The notes under the pieces: generated by a model | The model's database searches: none | Seen by the model: the letters and a program-made list of their open reading frames with translations, nothing else | What the model was told of the DNA's origin: nothing | NCBI GenBank assembly: GCA_036505275.1 | Contig: DASXTS010000462.1 | Location: 1-18,587 of the forward strand | Length of the DNA stretch: 18,587 nucleotides | Origin: DASXTS01 sp036505275 | GTDB lineage: Bacteria; Actinomycetota; Actinomycetes; Mycobacteriales; Pseudonocardiaceae | Reading direction: 5' to 3' | Part shown: positions 6,726-14,624 of the stretch, piece after piece | Position numbering within the stretch: position 1 is the stretch's first letter | Layout: the number at the start of each line of letters is the position of its first letter | Made by a program: the position numbers and the translations under genes

Positions 6726-7697
6726 TTACTGTGCGGTCATTGTTGGGTGGAGCCGGACGAGCCGCACGGGATTTGTCTCGTCGAGTTCGGCAACGGTGTC
6801 TCGTGACTTCACGAAGTCCGAGAATGAGCGGTAGCCGAGTGCCTTCTCGCTGAATGACGGGTCCATGCGCTTCATCTGGCTCTTCACCGCGGAGCTGTGC
6901 AGCCAGTCCGCGTCGTCCTTTTCGTGGCCCAGTCGCAGCGCCCGTTCCAGGAGTCTGGTCGCCAGCTCTTGCGGGTCTTCGGATTCGAGATCATTCTCGT
7001 CGTCCGCCGAGGCCGCCGGTCGCCTGGTACGTCGCGAGCTCGGCCGGGACGCCGCGGCGCCGGACTCGAGCTCGGACCGGGGATTGGTTGGCCGTGCGGT
7101 TGCCTGCTGGGAGGCGTCGGTGGGGGTGATGCCGGGCAGCGCGTCGTAGGTGACGAGCTCGTCGCACGCCGCGGCCAGCGATCTGCTCGTCGACCCGGCC
7201 ACCCCAACGCCCACCACGTAACGACCCAGCCGTCGACAGCGTTGGGCCAGGGCGATGTAGTCCGAGTCCCCAGCCACGATCACCACATGAGTCAGGTCAG
7301 GAAGGCGGAACATGTCCTCCACCGCGTCCACGGCCAGCCTGATGTCGGCGCCGTTCTTGGCGTAGGCGGCTGCGGGAAACAGTTGCACCAGGTCCACGGC
7401 GCGGCTGACGAGTTGCCCGCGGTAGTCGGCGTTGACCGGAGCTGACCAGTCCGCGTAGGCGCGGGTGAGGACCAGGGTGCCGAAGGAGGAGGCGAAGTCG
7501 ATGACCGCGCCGATGTCCACCGTGGCGCGCCGAAGCTTCTCCGCGATGTCGGGATCGGCGGACTTCTCGGCCCTGTCGAACTCGCGCACCTTGTCGCGCT
7601 GGAACTGGTTGCGGCCGTGCACCTGGTCGTAACGTGAGATCACGATGTTGTCGAAGTCGATGTAGACGGCGACGCGGGTTACGCCAGGATCAGGCAT
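6726..7697 (-). CDS. NYN-domain (PIN-like) ribonuclease with C-terminal OST-HTH/LOTUS domain
   Basis: 323 residues from ATG at 7697, preceded by GAAGAG with five-base spacing; GTG at 7703 in frame is less well placed. Residues about 7-187 are a NYN nuclease domain: VAVYIDFDNI supplies D14 and D16, KNGADIRLAVDAVEDM supplies D118, and VIVAGDSDYIALAQR supplies D144 and D146, so the acidic metal-binding site is complete. A low-complexity Ser/Arg/Asp linker covers about 195-240. Residues 242-320 are an OST-HTH domain (ATRLLERALRLG, then LHSSAVKSQMKRMDPSFSEK and LGYRSFSDFV), a module that binds RNA, often structured or G-rich. The protein is therefore a probable cytosolic Mg-dependent endoribonuclease with its own RNA-targeting domain. 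Its RNA target is unknown. A large inverted repeat lies in its leader (7729-7777). Confidence 0.9.
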   Translation of the reverse strand: MPDPGVTRVAVYIDFDNIVISRYDQVHGRNQFQRDKVREFDRAEKSADPDIAEKLRRATVDIGAVIDFASSFGTLVLTRAYADWSAPVNADYRGQLVSRAVDLVQLFPAAAYAKNGADIRLAVDAVEDMFRLPDLTHVVIVAGDSDYIALAQRCRRLGRYVVGVGVAGSTSRSLAAACDELVTYDALPGITPTDASQQATARPTNPRSELESGAAASRPSSRRTRRPAASADDENDLESEDPQELATRLLERALRLGHEKDDADWLHSSAVKSQMKRMDPSFSEKALGYRSFSDFVKSRDTVAELDETNPVRLVRLHPTMTAQ

Positions 7698-7728
7698 GAT
7701 CACTCTTCTCGTCAGGACGCCCGCTACC

Positions 7729-7777
7729 GCCCTGATTGCCGAGGAACACGAGACGACCGCTCATCGGCAATCAGGGC
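7729..7777. repeat. 14-bp perfect inverted repeat in the NYN leader
   Basis: GCCCTGATTGCCGA (7729-7742) is repeated as its exact reverse complement at 7764-7777, with a 21-base spacer. The repeat starts 31 bp upstream of the NYN start codon, in the gap shared with the divergent PadR gene. In RNA it would form a 14-bp hairpin with a 21-nt loop; in DNA it could be a paired operator. No T-tract follows on either strand, so a terminator is less likely. Confidence 0.8.
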
Positions 7778-7928
7778 CGCCACCAGGCGCCGAGGACGGC
7801 TCTCACCCTCCCACACCACGACCGCGTCGCGGTCGACTGCCCGCCTTCGAGGCCCCGATGAACAGCCGCCGGCGTATGGACGCCCCAGGGATGACGTGTG
7901 CTGTCGCGCCGGGACGGTACCTAACACT

Positions 7929-7943
7929 ACTATGCATCATAGT
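7929..7943. promoter_or_regulatory. Palindrome upstream of the PadR gene, likely PadR operator
   Basis: ACTATG-CAT-CATAGT is a perfect inverted repeat with 6-bp arms, 28 bp before the PadR start codon. AT-rich ATGnnnCAT-like palindromes in a GC-rich promoter are typical targets of PadR dimers, and these regulators normally repress their own gene. A -10-like TACTAT (7928-7933) overlaps the left arm. Confidence 0.6.
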
Positions 7944-7971
7944 TCTAGGGTGTGGACAGTGTGGAGGTCTC

Positions 7972-8346
7972 ATGAGAGTCACCAAGGATCTCGTGGCCGC
8001 CTCGGCGACACCGATGGTGCTGGGCATCCTGGCCGAGGGAGACAGCTACGGCTACGCCATCCTCAGACGGATCAACAAGCTGTCTGGTGGAGAGCTGGAC
8101 TGGACCGAGGGCCTGCTCTACCCGTTGCTGCACCGGCTTGAGCGCCTCGGATACGTGCAGTCCAGCTGGCAGTCGGTCACTGGGGAGCGGCGGCGCAAGT
8201 ATTACCGCATCACCAACAGTGGCCTGGCTGAGCTTGCCGAGCAACGCCGCCAGTGGGACACGGTGGTGGACGCGCTCAAGGAGATCTGGCTCGGCCCCGG
8301 CGATTCCCGGCCGTTGACCGCGATCCCGGTGGGGGGCCAGGCATGA
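7972..8346 (+). CDS. PadR-family transcriptional regulator
   Basis: 124 residues from ATG at 7972, with GGAGG at 7963-7967; the open frame continues upstream but without coding character. The PadR winged helix is clear: PMVLGILAEGDSYGYAILRRI (14-34), LDWTEGLLYPLLHRLERLGYV (42-62) as the recognition helix, and RRRKYYRITNSGLAEL (72-87) as the wing, followed by a C-terminal dimerisation helix. The TGA overlaps the ATG of the next gene (ATGA, 8343-8346), so the two are translationally coupled. It probably represses this operon by binding the palindrome at 7929-7943. The effector is not evident. Confidence 0.9.
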   Translation: MRVTKDLVAASATPMVLGILAEGDSYGYAILRRINKLSGGELDWTEGLLYPLLHRLERLGYVQSSWQSVTGERRRKYYRITNSGLAELAEQRRQWDTVVDALKEIWLGPGDSRPLTAIPVGGQA

Positions 8347-9728
8347 CAGCGCTAGACGGTCAGCCAGACCGTCAGGACGAGTTGGAGGCCCAGTTCGCTC
8401 AGTGGCGTCACTACGCGCGGCGCCGCCCAGAGCTGCAGCAATCCGACGCCGACGAGCTCGAAGACCATCTCCGGCGTTCCGTCGATGAGCTCGTCGCCGT
8501 TGGCCTGCACGCCGACGAGGCGTTCCTGGTCGCGGTCAAACGCATGGGTAGCCTGGACGACTTGTCCCGCGAGTTCGCCCGGGAACATTCGGAACGGCTG
8601 TGGAAGCAACTGGTGCTGACCGGTGGGGCCGACGGCGCCGTGGCGGACACCCGGTCGCGGCACGACCTGCTCGCGATGGTCCTCTGCGCGACGGGCGCGG
8701 CAGCGTCCATCAAGGTGCCGGAACTGTTCGGCATGAGCTTCGAAGACGATGGCGCGTTCTATGGACCCAACGTCGGCCTGTTCGCGCTGCCCTGGCTGGC
8801 GGCCTTCCTGGCCTGGCGCCGTCATGCCACGAATGCGCTGATCGGCGTGCTGTTGGCGTTGTTCGCGCTCGGCGCGGTTGCGGCCAACGCCTATCCGCTC
8901 ACCGAGGACTCCCAGTCGGTGGTCCTGACCAGCATCCATCTCCCCATTGCCCTGTGGTTCGTGGTCGGTCTGGCCTATGTGGCCGACGGTCTGCGCTCGC
9001 CACGCCGGCGCATGGACTTCATCCGCTTCACAGGCGAATGGTTCGTCTACTACGTCCTCATCGCGCTCGGCGGCGGTGTGCTGACCGCCTTCATGTTCGG
9101 GACCTTCGAGGCCATCGGGGTGTCCCCGGAAGGCTTCATCACGCAGTGGCTTCTTCCCTGCGGCGCCGCGGCCGCGGTGGTGGTGGCCGGGTGGCTCGTC
9201 GAGGCCAAGCAGAGTGTCGTGGAGAACATCGCCCCAGTACTCACGCGACTGTTCACTCCGCTGTTCACCGCGGCGCTGCTGGCCTTCCTCGTCGCCCTCG
9301 GTGTGACCGGCGCCGGCATCGACGTCGAGCGGGAAGCGCTGATCCTGTTCGACCTCCTGCTGGTCGTGGTGCTGGGGTTGCTGCTCTACTCGATCTCGGC
9401 CCGCGATCCACTGGCCCCGCCCGGCCTCTTCGACAAGCTGCAGCTCGCCCTCGTGGTCAGCGCACTGGCCATCGATGTGCTGGTGCTGCTGGAAATCACC
9501 GGGCGCATCACCGAGTACGGCGCCACACCGAACAAGGCCGCGGCACTCGGAGAGAACGTCATCCTGCTGGTCAATCTCGCCTGGTCGGCTTGGCTGCTGC
9601 TGGGTCTTGTCCGCCGGCACACACTGTTCGCGGCGCTCGAGCGGTGGCAGACCGGCTACCTCCCGGTATACGCCGCATGGACCTGGATCGTGGTCCTGGT
9701 ATTTCCCCCGTTGTTCAACTACCTCTGA
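8343..9728 (+). CDS. Polytopic membrane protein with permease-prefix/HAAS-like N-terminus
   Basis: 461 residues from ATG at 8343, chosen because it overlaps the PadR stop as ATGA. Residues 10-90 are soluble and helical (ADELEDHLRRSVDELVAVG, ADEAFLVAVKRMGSLDDL, SREFAREH), the pattern of the permease prefix or HAAS-like domain that often accompanies PadR regulators. About ten hydrophobic segments follow, near 108-123, 144-160, 165-184, 198-215, 233-258, 269-286, 303-323, 332-351, 367-385 and 405-423, with a last one at 440-458. The central part (KQSVVENIAPVLTRLFTPLF) reminds me of DUF4153-type membrane proteins. No transport or enzyme motif is seen. PadR-coupled membrane proteins of this kind are usually linked to envelope stress or differentiation, but the role here is unknown. 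Confidence 0.8.
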   Translation: MTALDGQPDRQDELEAQFAQWRHYARRRPELQQSDADELEDHLRRSVDELVAVGLHADEAFLVAVKRMGSLDDLSREFAREHSERLWKQLVLTGGADGAVADTRSRHDLLAMVLCATGAAASIKVPELFGMSFEDDGAFYGPNVGLFALPWLAAFLAWRRHATNALIGVLLALFALGAVAANAYPLTEDSQSVVLTSIHLPIALWFVVGLAYVADGLRSPRRRMDFIRFTGEWFVYYVLIALGGGVLTAFMFGTFEAIGVSPEGFITQWLLPCGAAAAVVVAGWLVEAKQSVVENIAPVLTRLFTPLFTAALLAFLVALGVTGAGIDVEREALILFDLLLVVVLGLLLYSISARDPLAPPGLFDKLQLALVVSALAIDVLVLLEITGRITEYGATPNKAAALGENVILLVNLAWSAWLLLGLVRRHTLFAALERWQTGYLPVYAAWTWIVVLVFPPLFNYL

Positions 9729-9896
9729 CCGACCGGCCCCCCATCGATGACGCCAATGCCCACGGCCTGAACGATCGGGCTTACCCCAGCGCGGCGGCAG
9801 CGCCTGCGCGCCATGCACGTACGTCTCGGAACAGCGCCGACGTGGTGGGGGCGGTCCGCCGATGGTCGTGTCGGGCGGTCGGCAGTGCGTGCGGGG

Positions 9897-10778
9897 TTAC
9901 GTCTGGTTCGGCGTCGCCAGGGCGTCGGCCGGGTCGTGGGTGACGGCCCAGCTGGCAAGGAACCGAAGAGCGTTGTCGGCGGGGGTTCCTGCGTCGGCGC
10001 TGAACGCGACCAGGGCCAGGCCCGGGTCGGCGGGCAGATCCATGACCTCGTAGGACAGGTGCAGTTCGCCGACGACGGGGTGCTGGATGTGCTTGTGCCC
10101 GGTGCGGTGCAGTCGGACATCATGGGCGGCCCAGCGGACGCGGAAGGCATCGCTGCGGGTGGACAGTTCGCCGACGAGGTCGGCCAGGTCCTTGTCGTGG
10201 GGGTCGCGGCCGGCTTCGGTGCGCAGCATCGCCACTGTGTCGTCGGCGGCGCGTTCCCAGTTCATCCAGAACACTCGGGCGTGCGGGTCGAGAAAGTTGA
10301 ACCGGGCGAAGTTGGCCGGTCGGGCCGGGTCGGCGAACAGCGGCGCATACAGCGCCCGCGCGAGCGGGTTCGTGGCGAGGACGTCCAGGCGCCCGTTTTG
10401 GACGAAGGCCGGCACCTGCGTCATCCCGTCGAGGATGCGGGCCAGGTTGGGCCGGACTTGCCGGGCGGCTGGTCGGCGCCGGGCGCGACGTGCAGGGCCG
10501 GCGGCACGGGCGAGGTCGAGCAGGTGCGCCCGTTCGGCCTCGTCGAGGTCCAAGGCGCGGGCGAGCGCGTCCAGGACGCTCTCGGAGACGCCGCTGAGGT
10601 TTCCGCGCTCGAGTTGGGCGTAGTACTCGACGCTGACGCCGGCCAGGTCGGCGACCTCGCTGCGGCGCAGACCCGGCACGCGCCGGCCGCGGCCGTAGCT
10701 GGCCAGGCCGGCCTGCTCGGGGGTGATCTTCGCTCGACGAGAGCTGAGGAAGGCCCTGACCTCGTCACGGTTGTCCAC
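9897..10778 (-). CDS. XRE-family regulator with MmyB-like ligand-binding domain
   Basis: 293 residues from GTG at 10778; TAGCCT six bases upstream could give a leaderless mRNA. Residues 8-85 are the helix-turn-helix (RRSEVADLAGVSVEYYAQLERG). Residues about 107-275 are the MmyB-type ligand-binding domain: VPAFVQNGRLDVLATNPLAR, FARFNFLDPHARVFWMNWE, DDTVAMLRTEAGRDPHDKDLADLVGELS, and a C-terminal strand set ending in ALVAFSADAGTPADNAL. Members bind fatty-acid-like ligands in known structures. The gene is divergent from an aldo-keto reductase, an arrangement frequent in actinomycetes, so it probably controls that gene and itself from the shared 127-bp gap. Confidence 0.9.
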   Translation of the reverse strand: MDNRDEVRAFLSSRRAKITPEQAGLASYGRGRRVPGLRRSEVADLAGVSVEYYAQLERGNLSGVSESVLDALARALDLDEAERAHLLDLARAAGPARRARRRPAARQVRPNLARILDGMTQVPAFVQNGRLDVLATNPLARALYAPLFADPARPANFARFNFLDPHARVFWMNWERAADDTVAMLRTEAGRDPHDKDLADLVGELSTRSDAFRVRWAAHDVRLHRTGHKHIQHPVVGELHLSYEVMDLPADPGLALVAFSADAGTPADNALRFLASWAVTHDPADALATPNQT

Positions 10779-10812
10779 CGCTCCAGGCTAGGCAGCCAAG
10801 CCGAGGCGAGGG

Positions 10813-10829
10813 GTGTGCTGTCAGTACAC
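10813..10829. promoter_or_regulatory. Imperfect palindrome in the XRE/aldo-keto reductase gap
   Basis: GTGTGCT-GTC-AGTACAC has 7-bp arms with one mismatch (position 5). It is the best symmetrical site between the divergent genes, 35 bp from the XRE start and 76 bp from the reductase start, and is a reasonable operator for the XRE protein. Confidence 0.4.
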
Positions 10830-10905
10830 GGTCCAGCAGTGACTTGTTCGCGGTGCCGCCGACGCGTTGCCTGAAACTCGAGAAACCACGACAAGGAGTC
10901 ATGTG

Positions 10906-11886
10906 ATGAAGCACGTCTCGCTGGGTGGGCTGCACGTCTCCCGGATCGGTCTGGGCGCCATGACCATGGCCGGGACCTACACCAGCGGCGGGGGCCTCGA
11001 CGACGCGGAGTCGATCCGCGCCATCCACCGCGCGCTGGACCTCGGCGTCACCCACATCGACACCGCCGAGGTCTACGGCCCGTTCCACAGTGAGGAGCTG
11101 GTCGGGCAGGCGATCAAGGACCGCCGTGACCACGTGGTGGTGGCGACGAAGTTCGGCGTCATCTCACACACCGGTCGCAGCCCCGGCATGCCCGACAGCA
11201 CTCCGGCGAACATCCGCGCCGCCGTCGAGGGCTCACTACAGCGGCTGGGCACCGATCACATCGACCTCTACTACCAGCACCGGGTGGACCCGAAAACCCC
11301 CATCGAGGACACCGTCGGCGCTCTGGCCGAGCTAGTCGCCGACGGCACGGTCCTTCACATCGGCCTGTCCGAGGCGGCCCCCGGCACCATCCGTCGCGCC
11401 CACGCCGTCCACCCGGTCGCCGCGCTGCAGACCGAGTACTCCCTGTGGACCCGCGACCCCGAGGCCGAACTGCTGCCGCTCCTGCGCCAGCTGGGCATCG
11501 GCTTCGTCCCCTACTCCCCGCTCGGCCACGGCTTCCTCACCGGCCAGATCCGCACCGTCGACGACATCCCCGACGACGACTGGCGCAAGACGAACCCCCG
11601 CTTCACCGGGCAGAATTTCCAACGCAACCTGCGCATCCTCGACCAGGTCACAGCCGTCGCCGCCGAGGCGGGCGCTACCCCGGCGCAGATCGCTCTGGCC
11701 TGGCTGCTCGCCCAAGGCGAGGACATCGCCCCGATCCCCGGCAGCAGGCGGGTCGCCCGCGTGCAGGAGAACACCGCCGCCGACGGCATCGAGCTCAGCG
11801 CTGATCAGCTCGAGCGGCTCAACAACCTCACCCCGGCGGCCGGCGAGCGCCACGACGAAGCGAACATGGCCGCCATCGACCGCTGA
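10906..11886 (+). CDS. Aldo/keto reductase
   Basis: 326 residues from ATG at 10906, with AAGGAG at 10893-10898. The family tetrad is complete: D52 and Y57 in THIDTAEVYGP, K82 in VVATKFG, H125 in DLYYQHRVD. NADPH-binding features follow late in the barrel (VPYSPLGHGFLTGQI, and IPGSRRVARVQENT near residues 280-293). It should reduce aldehydes or ketones with NADPH in the cytosol; the PFHSEELVGQAIKDRRD and RILDQVTAVAAEAGATPAQIALAWLL signatures place it with the AKR13/YajO-like group. The physiological substrate is unknown. Expression is probably controlled by the divergent XRE regulator. Confidence 0.93.
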   Translation: MKHVSLGGLHVSRIGLGAMTMAGTYTSGGGLDDAESIRAIHRALDLGVTHIDTAEVYGPFHSEELVGQAIKDRRDHVVVATKFGVISHTGRSPGMPDSTPANIRAAVEGSLQRLGTDHIDLYYQHRVDPKTPIEDTVGALAELVADGTVLHIGLSEAAPGTIRRAHAVHPVAALQTEYSLWTRDPEAELLPLLRQLGIGFVPYSPLGHGFLTGQIRTVDDIPDDDWRKTNPRFTGQNFQRNLRILDQVTAVAAEAGATPAQIALAWLLAQGEDIAPIPGSRRVARVQENTAADGIELSADQLERLNNLTPAAGERHDEANMAAIDR

Positions 11887-11919
11887 CCACGCCCTCAGGG
11901 CGCGCCGCAGCAGCCTCAC

Positions 11920-11941
11920 TGACCCCGAAAGGGACGGGTCA
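11920..11941. terminator. Hairpin between convergent aldo-keto reductase and HTH genes
   Basis: TGACCCCG (11920-11927) pairs with CGGGTCA (11935-11941), seven base pairs with one bulged C and a seven-base loop AAAGGGA. A smaller hairpin, CGCCC-TCA-GGGCG, lies at 11890-11902 just after the reductase stop. Placement between two converging genes supports a bidirectional terminator; there is no T-tract. Confidence 0.4.
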
Positions 11942-11996
11942 TGCCCGCACACCAGAGCTGACCGCGGCAACGGCGCCGATGCGCTCATCGACGCGG

Positions 11997-12686
11997 CTAT
12001 GCCACGGCGATCACGTAGTGGTAGTTGTCACGGCCAACGGTTCGGTTGAGTGTCTGGATGACCGCCATCGGGTTGTCGTAGGGGCCCTGCATGTAGAACG
12101 GTTTGCCGTCGCGTCCGAACGTAATGTCGCTCGGGCCCGCCCAGGCGCCGAGATGCCCGGCCGCTGCGGCGAAGTCCGAATGTGGCTGAAAGCCCAGCCC
12201 GCGGGCGTACTCGACCGCGCCGAGCACGAGGTGCTGCGCCAACTCAAACGGCGCCGGCACCGGGTCGCCGTCGAAGACCGCGAAGAAGCTTCGAATGAAC
12301 GCCAGCGACTCCCGCTGGTCCATGACGCGCGGTCCAACCGCGTTCTTGACCCCCAGGCAGTGCACGTCGACCAGATAGCCGCAGACGCTGACCTTGTCGT
12401 GGCGGTGGCGGCGGGACACCAGCACCGCGACAAGGCCGGCCTCGTCAGTACGTCCGACGTCACGGTCCGGCCAGTGCCGGTCCGCCGCAACGACAAGCGC
12501 CCGGCTCCAGCCCGGGCTCACCCAGCAGCCCACCACCTCGTCCGAGGGTGGCCGCTGCGCGGCGATGGCGGCGACCAGCCGCCCCACCGTCGACACCGGA
12601 ACGCCGAGCTTGCGGGCGATCAACTTGGGCGGCAACCCGGACTCGCGCAACTGGCGCACCTGCGCCTCGATGCCGTCATCGGACAC
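11997..12686 (-). CDS. Helix-turn-helix protein with unknown C-terminal domain
   Basis: 229 residues from GTG at 12686 to TAG at 11997-11999. Residues 3-44 form a resolvase/MarR-like helix-turn-helix (EAQVRQLRESGLPPKLIARKLGVPVSTVGRLVAAI). The rest is a compact domain of alternating blocks: C54-WVSPGW, GLVAVLVSRRHRHDKVSVCGYLVDVHCLGVKNAVGPR (about 84-120), and HLVLGAVEYARGLGFQPHSDF (152-172), then ITFGRDGKPFYMQGPYDNP. I recall the VCGYLVDVHCLGVKNA and EYARGLGFQPHxDF pattern from uncharacterised proteins, some linked to SEC-C motifs, but know no function. H109, C110, H169 and D171 could form a metal or catalytic site; this is speculation. It stands alone. Confidence 0.7.
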   Translation of the reverse strand: MSDDGIEAQVRQLRESGLPPKLIARKLGVPVSTVGRLVAAIAAQRPPSDEVVGCWVSPGWSRALVVAADRHWPDRDVGRTDEAGLVAVLVSRRHRHDKVSVCGYLVDVHCLGVKNAVGPRVMDQRESLAFIRSFFAVFDGDPVPAPFELAQHLVLGAVEYARGLGFQPHSDFAAAAGHLGAWAGPSDITFGRDGKPFYMQGPYDNPMAVIQTLNRTVGRDNYHYVIAVA

Positions 12687-12800
12687 GCCGGCATCTTGCC
12701 GCCATTGGATGCGCTCCTGCCGGCGACACGCCGATACCGAGCAGCCGTCACCATGCGCTCATCGTCATGCTCGACGCTGATCTGGTGCCGGCGTGGTGGT

Positions 12801-13479
12801 CCCAGCCTGCCGCAGGGAGTGATCAGCCACTGGTTCCGCGAGCTCGTCGAGCTGCGCAGTGAGGAACTCCTCTTCGTCCCGTCTCGGCGCCTGGCTGTCG
12901 CGCTGCTGCGCGGCACGACCGCCGACGCCGAGGGCAACACCATGGAGCAGGAGGCCCGTCACCCTGGAGTCGCTGTCAATCGCGCAGGCGGTGAAGAACT
13001 CCGGTGGACTGGTCATCGTGCAAGTGGCGCTGGCGACCACTACCCAGTCGCTCAGCCTGCGCGAGGTGAAGATCCCGGGCATCCTCGTCGACGCCGTGGT
13101 GGTCAGGCCCCCGCAGGAGCACCAGCAGACCTTCGCCGAGGCCTACAACCCGGCGTACACCGGGAGCTTCGGTGTGACGTCGAACGCACACGCGATCATC
13201 GATCAGGCCTACCAGTTCGACTTCTACGACGGCGGGCTGGACCAGGCGTTTCTGGGCATGGCCGAGGCCGACGCGCACGGCAACGTCAACGTCAGCAAGT
13301 TCGGCAGCCGCGTCGCCGGAGCTGGGGTGTTCATCAACATCAGCCAGGCGGCCAGGGAGGTGTACTTTGTCGGTCTGTTCCCCGCCGGGGCACGGCTGAG
13401 GATCGACGGGGCTGCTGCCCGATGGGCGGTTCGAGTTGAGCGGGCCGACGGTGACCGCCACCAGGTGAGGCGGCAGTGA
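12801..13479 (+). pseudogene. Acyl-CoA:acetate/3-ketoacid CoA-transferase pseudogene
   Basis: Fragments follow the order of a full-length (about 520 residue) CoA-transferase of the YdiF/Pct type. The first reads SLPQGVISHWFRE (about 12804-12842), then jumps to ELRSEELLFVPSRRLAVALLRGTTADAEGN, losing about 45 residues. A one-base insertion near 12954-12957 shifts the frame, after which VTLESLSIAQAVKNSGGLVI and VKIPGILVDAVVV to FAEAYNPAYTG are in the new frame. A second gap follows: AIIDQAYQFDFYDGG comes about 70-80 residues early, removing the segment with the catalytic glutamate. GNVNVSKFG and GVFINISQAA follow, and the end is scrambled. The N-terminal third is missing. The TGA overlaps the ATG of the thioesterase (TGATG), so the two were probably an operon. 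Confidence 0.85.
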
Positions 13480-14282
13480 TGATCGCACCAACAGAACGTG
13501 CGCCGACGGCTCGACGAGCGGTGGTCGCGGACCGGTCCTGGTGGTCGGAGGTCGGTGCCCATGGCGGGTACCTGGCGTCAGTGGCGCTCGCTGCGAGCCG
13601 CGCCGCATTGACCGCTCAACTGGGTTCCGAGCTACCCGTTCGCAGCCTCACCACGTATTACCTCAAGGTCGTCGACGATCGCCCGTTCATGCTGGACGCG
13701 AACGTCACCCCGGCCGGGCGCTCGGCCGGGGCGGTCACGATCACCGGCAGCCGGGACGGAACAGCGCTGCTCGCCGGTTCGGCCGTGTTCGGCGCGTCCC
13801 GTTCCGGTCCCCGTGAGGAGGGTCATCCGCCACCGTCGGTACCAAGCCCGGACGCCGCCGAGTCGATCGCGCTACGCGACGAGCTCGCCCCGTTCGCACG
13901 TCGCCTCGAAATCCGCGCCGCCAGCGCCGCCCGCCCCCTTGCCTCCGGCGGCGACGTGGCTGAACTGGTCGGATGGATCCGGTTTCGCGACGACCGGCCC
14001 CTGGACGCCGAAGCCGTCACTGTACTGACCGACTCGCTGCCACCCGGGCTGTTCGCCCGCTGGACCGACCCACTGCCGGTGCCCACCGCGGACCTGACGG
14101 TGCACTTCACCGACGCGCTCGAGTCCGCGGCCGCGGGCTGGGCATTGGTGCGCATCCGCACCGCTCACGCCGGCAGCGGCTGGGCCATCGACGATAGCGA
14201 GGTATGGAACGCCGATGGGCAACTCCTGGCTCTGGCCCGCCAGACCCGGCGCATCCTCATCCCGGCGGATCGTGCCGAGTGA
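13479..14282 (+). CDS. Acyl-CoA thioesterase-like double-hotdog protein
   Basis: 267 residues from ATG at 13479, with GAGG nine bases upstream; GTG at 13476 is an alternative. The N-terminal hotdog begins RSWWSEVGAHGGYLASVALAAS (19-40), with the HGGYLA motif on the central helix, and runs through SLTTYYLKVVDDRPFML. The second hotdog covers about 140-267, with VGWIRFRDDRPLDAEAV, DLTVHFTDAL, and the ending GWAIDDSEVWNADGQLLALARQTRRIL, typical of thioesterase families PF13622/TesB-like, where D and Q residues near the end are catalytic. It should hydrolyse acyl-CoA in the cytosol. It was probably translated together with the CoA-transferase, now a pseudogene, so it may still be active but without its partner. 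Confidence 0.85.
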   Translation: MIAPTERAPTARRAVVADRSWWSEVGAHGGYLASVALAASRAALTAQLGSELPVRSLTTYYLKVVDDRPFMLDANVTPAGRSAGAVTITGSRDGTALLAGSAVFGASRSGPREEGHPPPSVPSPDAAESIALRDELAPFARRLEIRAASAARPLASGGDVAELVGWIRFRDDRPLDAEAVTVLTDSLPPGLFARWTDPLPVPTADLTVHFTDALESAAAGWALVRIRTAHAGSGWAIDDSEVWNADGQLLALARQTRRILIPADRAE

Positions 14283-14605
14283 GGGTCGAGCCCCCCACGA
14301 TGCGCTGACAGCTCCCCGGCGCGACCGATGTCGTGGCCGACCCGCGAGGTGGTCGCGTCAGGAGATCACGCGGAAGTCCCCAGTATGGGCATTCCCGACC
14401 GGGCCAGGCCGGACCTGTCCGCGCTGCGGCTGGCCGAGACGGGCGCCGGCTCCGCGTCGACGAGGAGTGCGCCGCGCAGCAGGCGGCGGCGTTGTTGCCG
14501 CAGTCGCGGGCCCGTCGTGTTCGCCCAGCACGCCACGCGCGGCAGGCGTGGCCACCTCGTCCTGACGATCGACTTGAGCGGGGGACTGCCCATTTCCGTG
14601 GGCGC
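14283..14605. other. Intergenic stretch, no gene recognised
   Basis: The plus frame is open through here into the Rieske gene, but its translation is Arg/Ala/Gln-rich without family resemblance and the other frames are no better. A -35-like TTGAGC lies at 14573-14578. Nothing else stands out. Confidence 0.4.
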
Positions 14606-14624
14606 TGGTGCACGCTGTGCACCA
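14606..14624. promoter_or_regulatory. Perfect palindrome abutting the Rieske start codon
   Basis: TGGTGCAC-GCT-GTGCACCA has 8-bp perfect arms around a three-base centre, and its last base is the A of the ATG. It takes the place of a ribosome binding site. It is a candidate operator, or a hairpin in the mRNA that would hide the start codon. Confidence 0.6.

Noticed and set aside
8352..9818. Long 488-codon open frame on the minus strand
   Set aside because: It is antisense to the membrane protein gene; the translation is Gln/Glu/His/Arg-rich and has no family motif.
11979..13439. Plus-strand open frame of 486 codons
   Set aside because: Its first half is antisense to the HTH gene. Only the short part at about 12801-12957 belongs to the CoA-transferase remnant; the end is out of frame.
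14333..14623. Upstream extension of the Rieske gene
   Set aside because: The added residues are Arg/Ala-rich with no family similarity, and a normal Rieske length results from ATG 14624.
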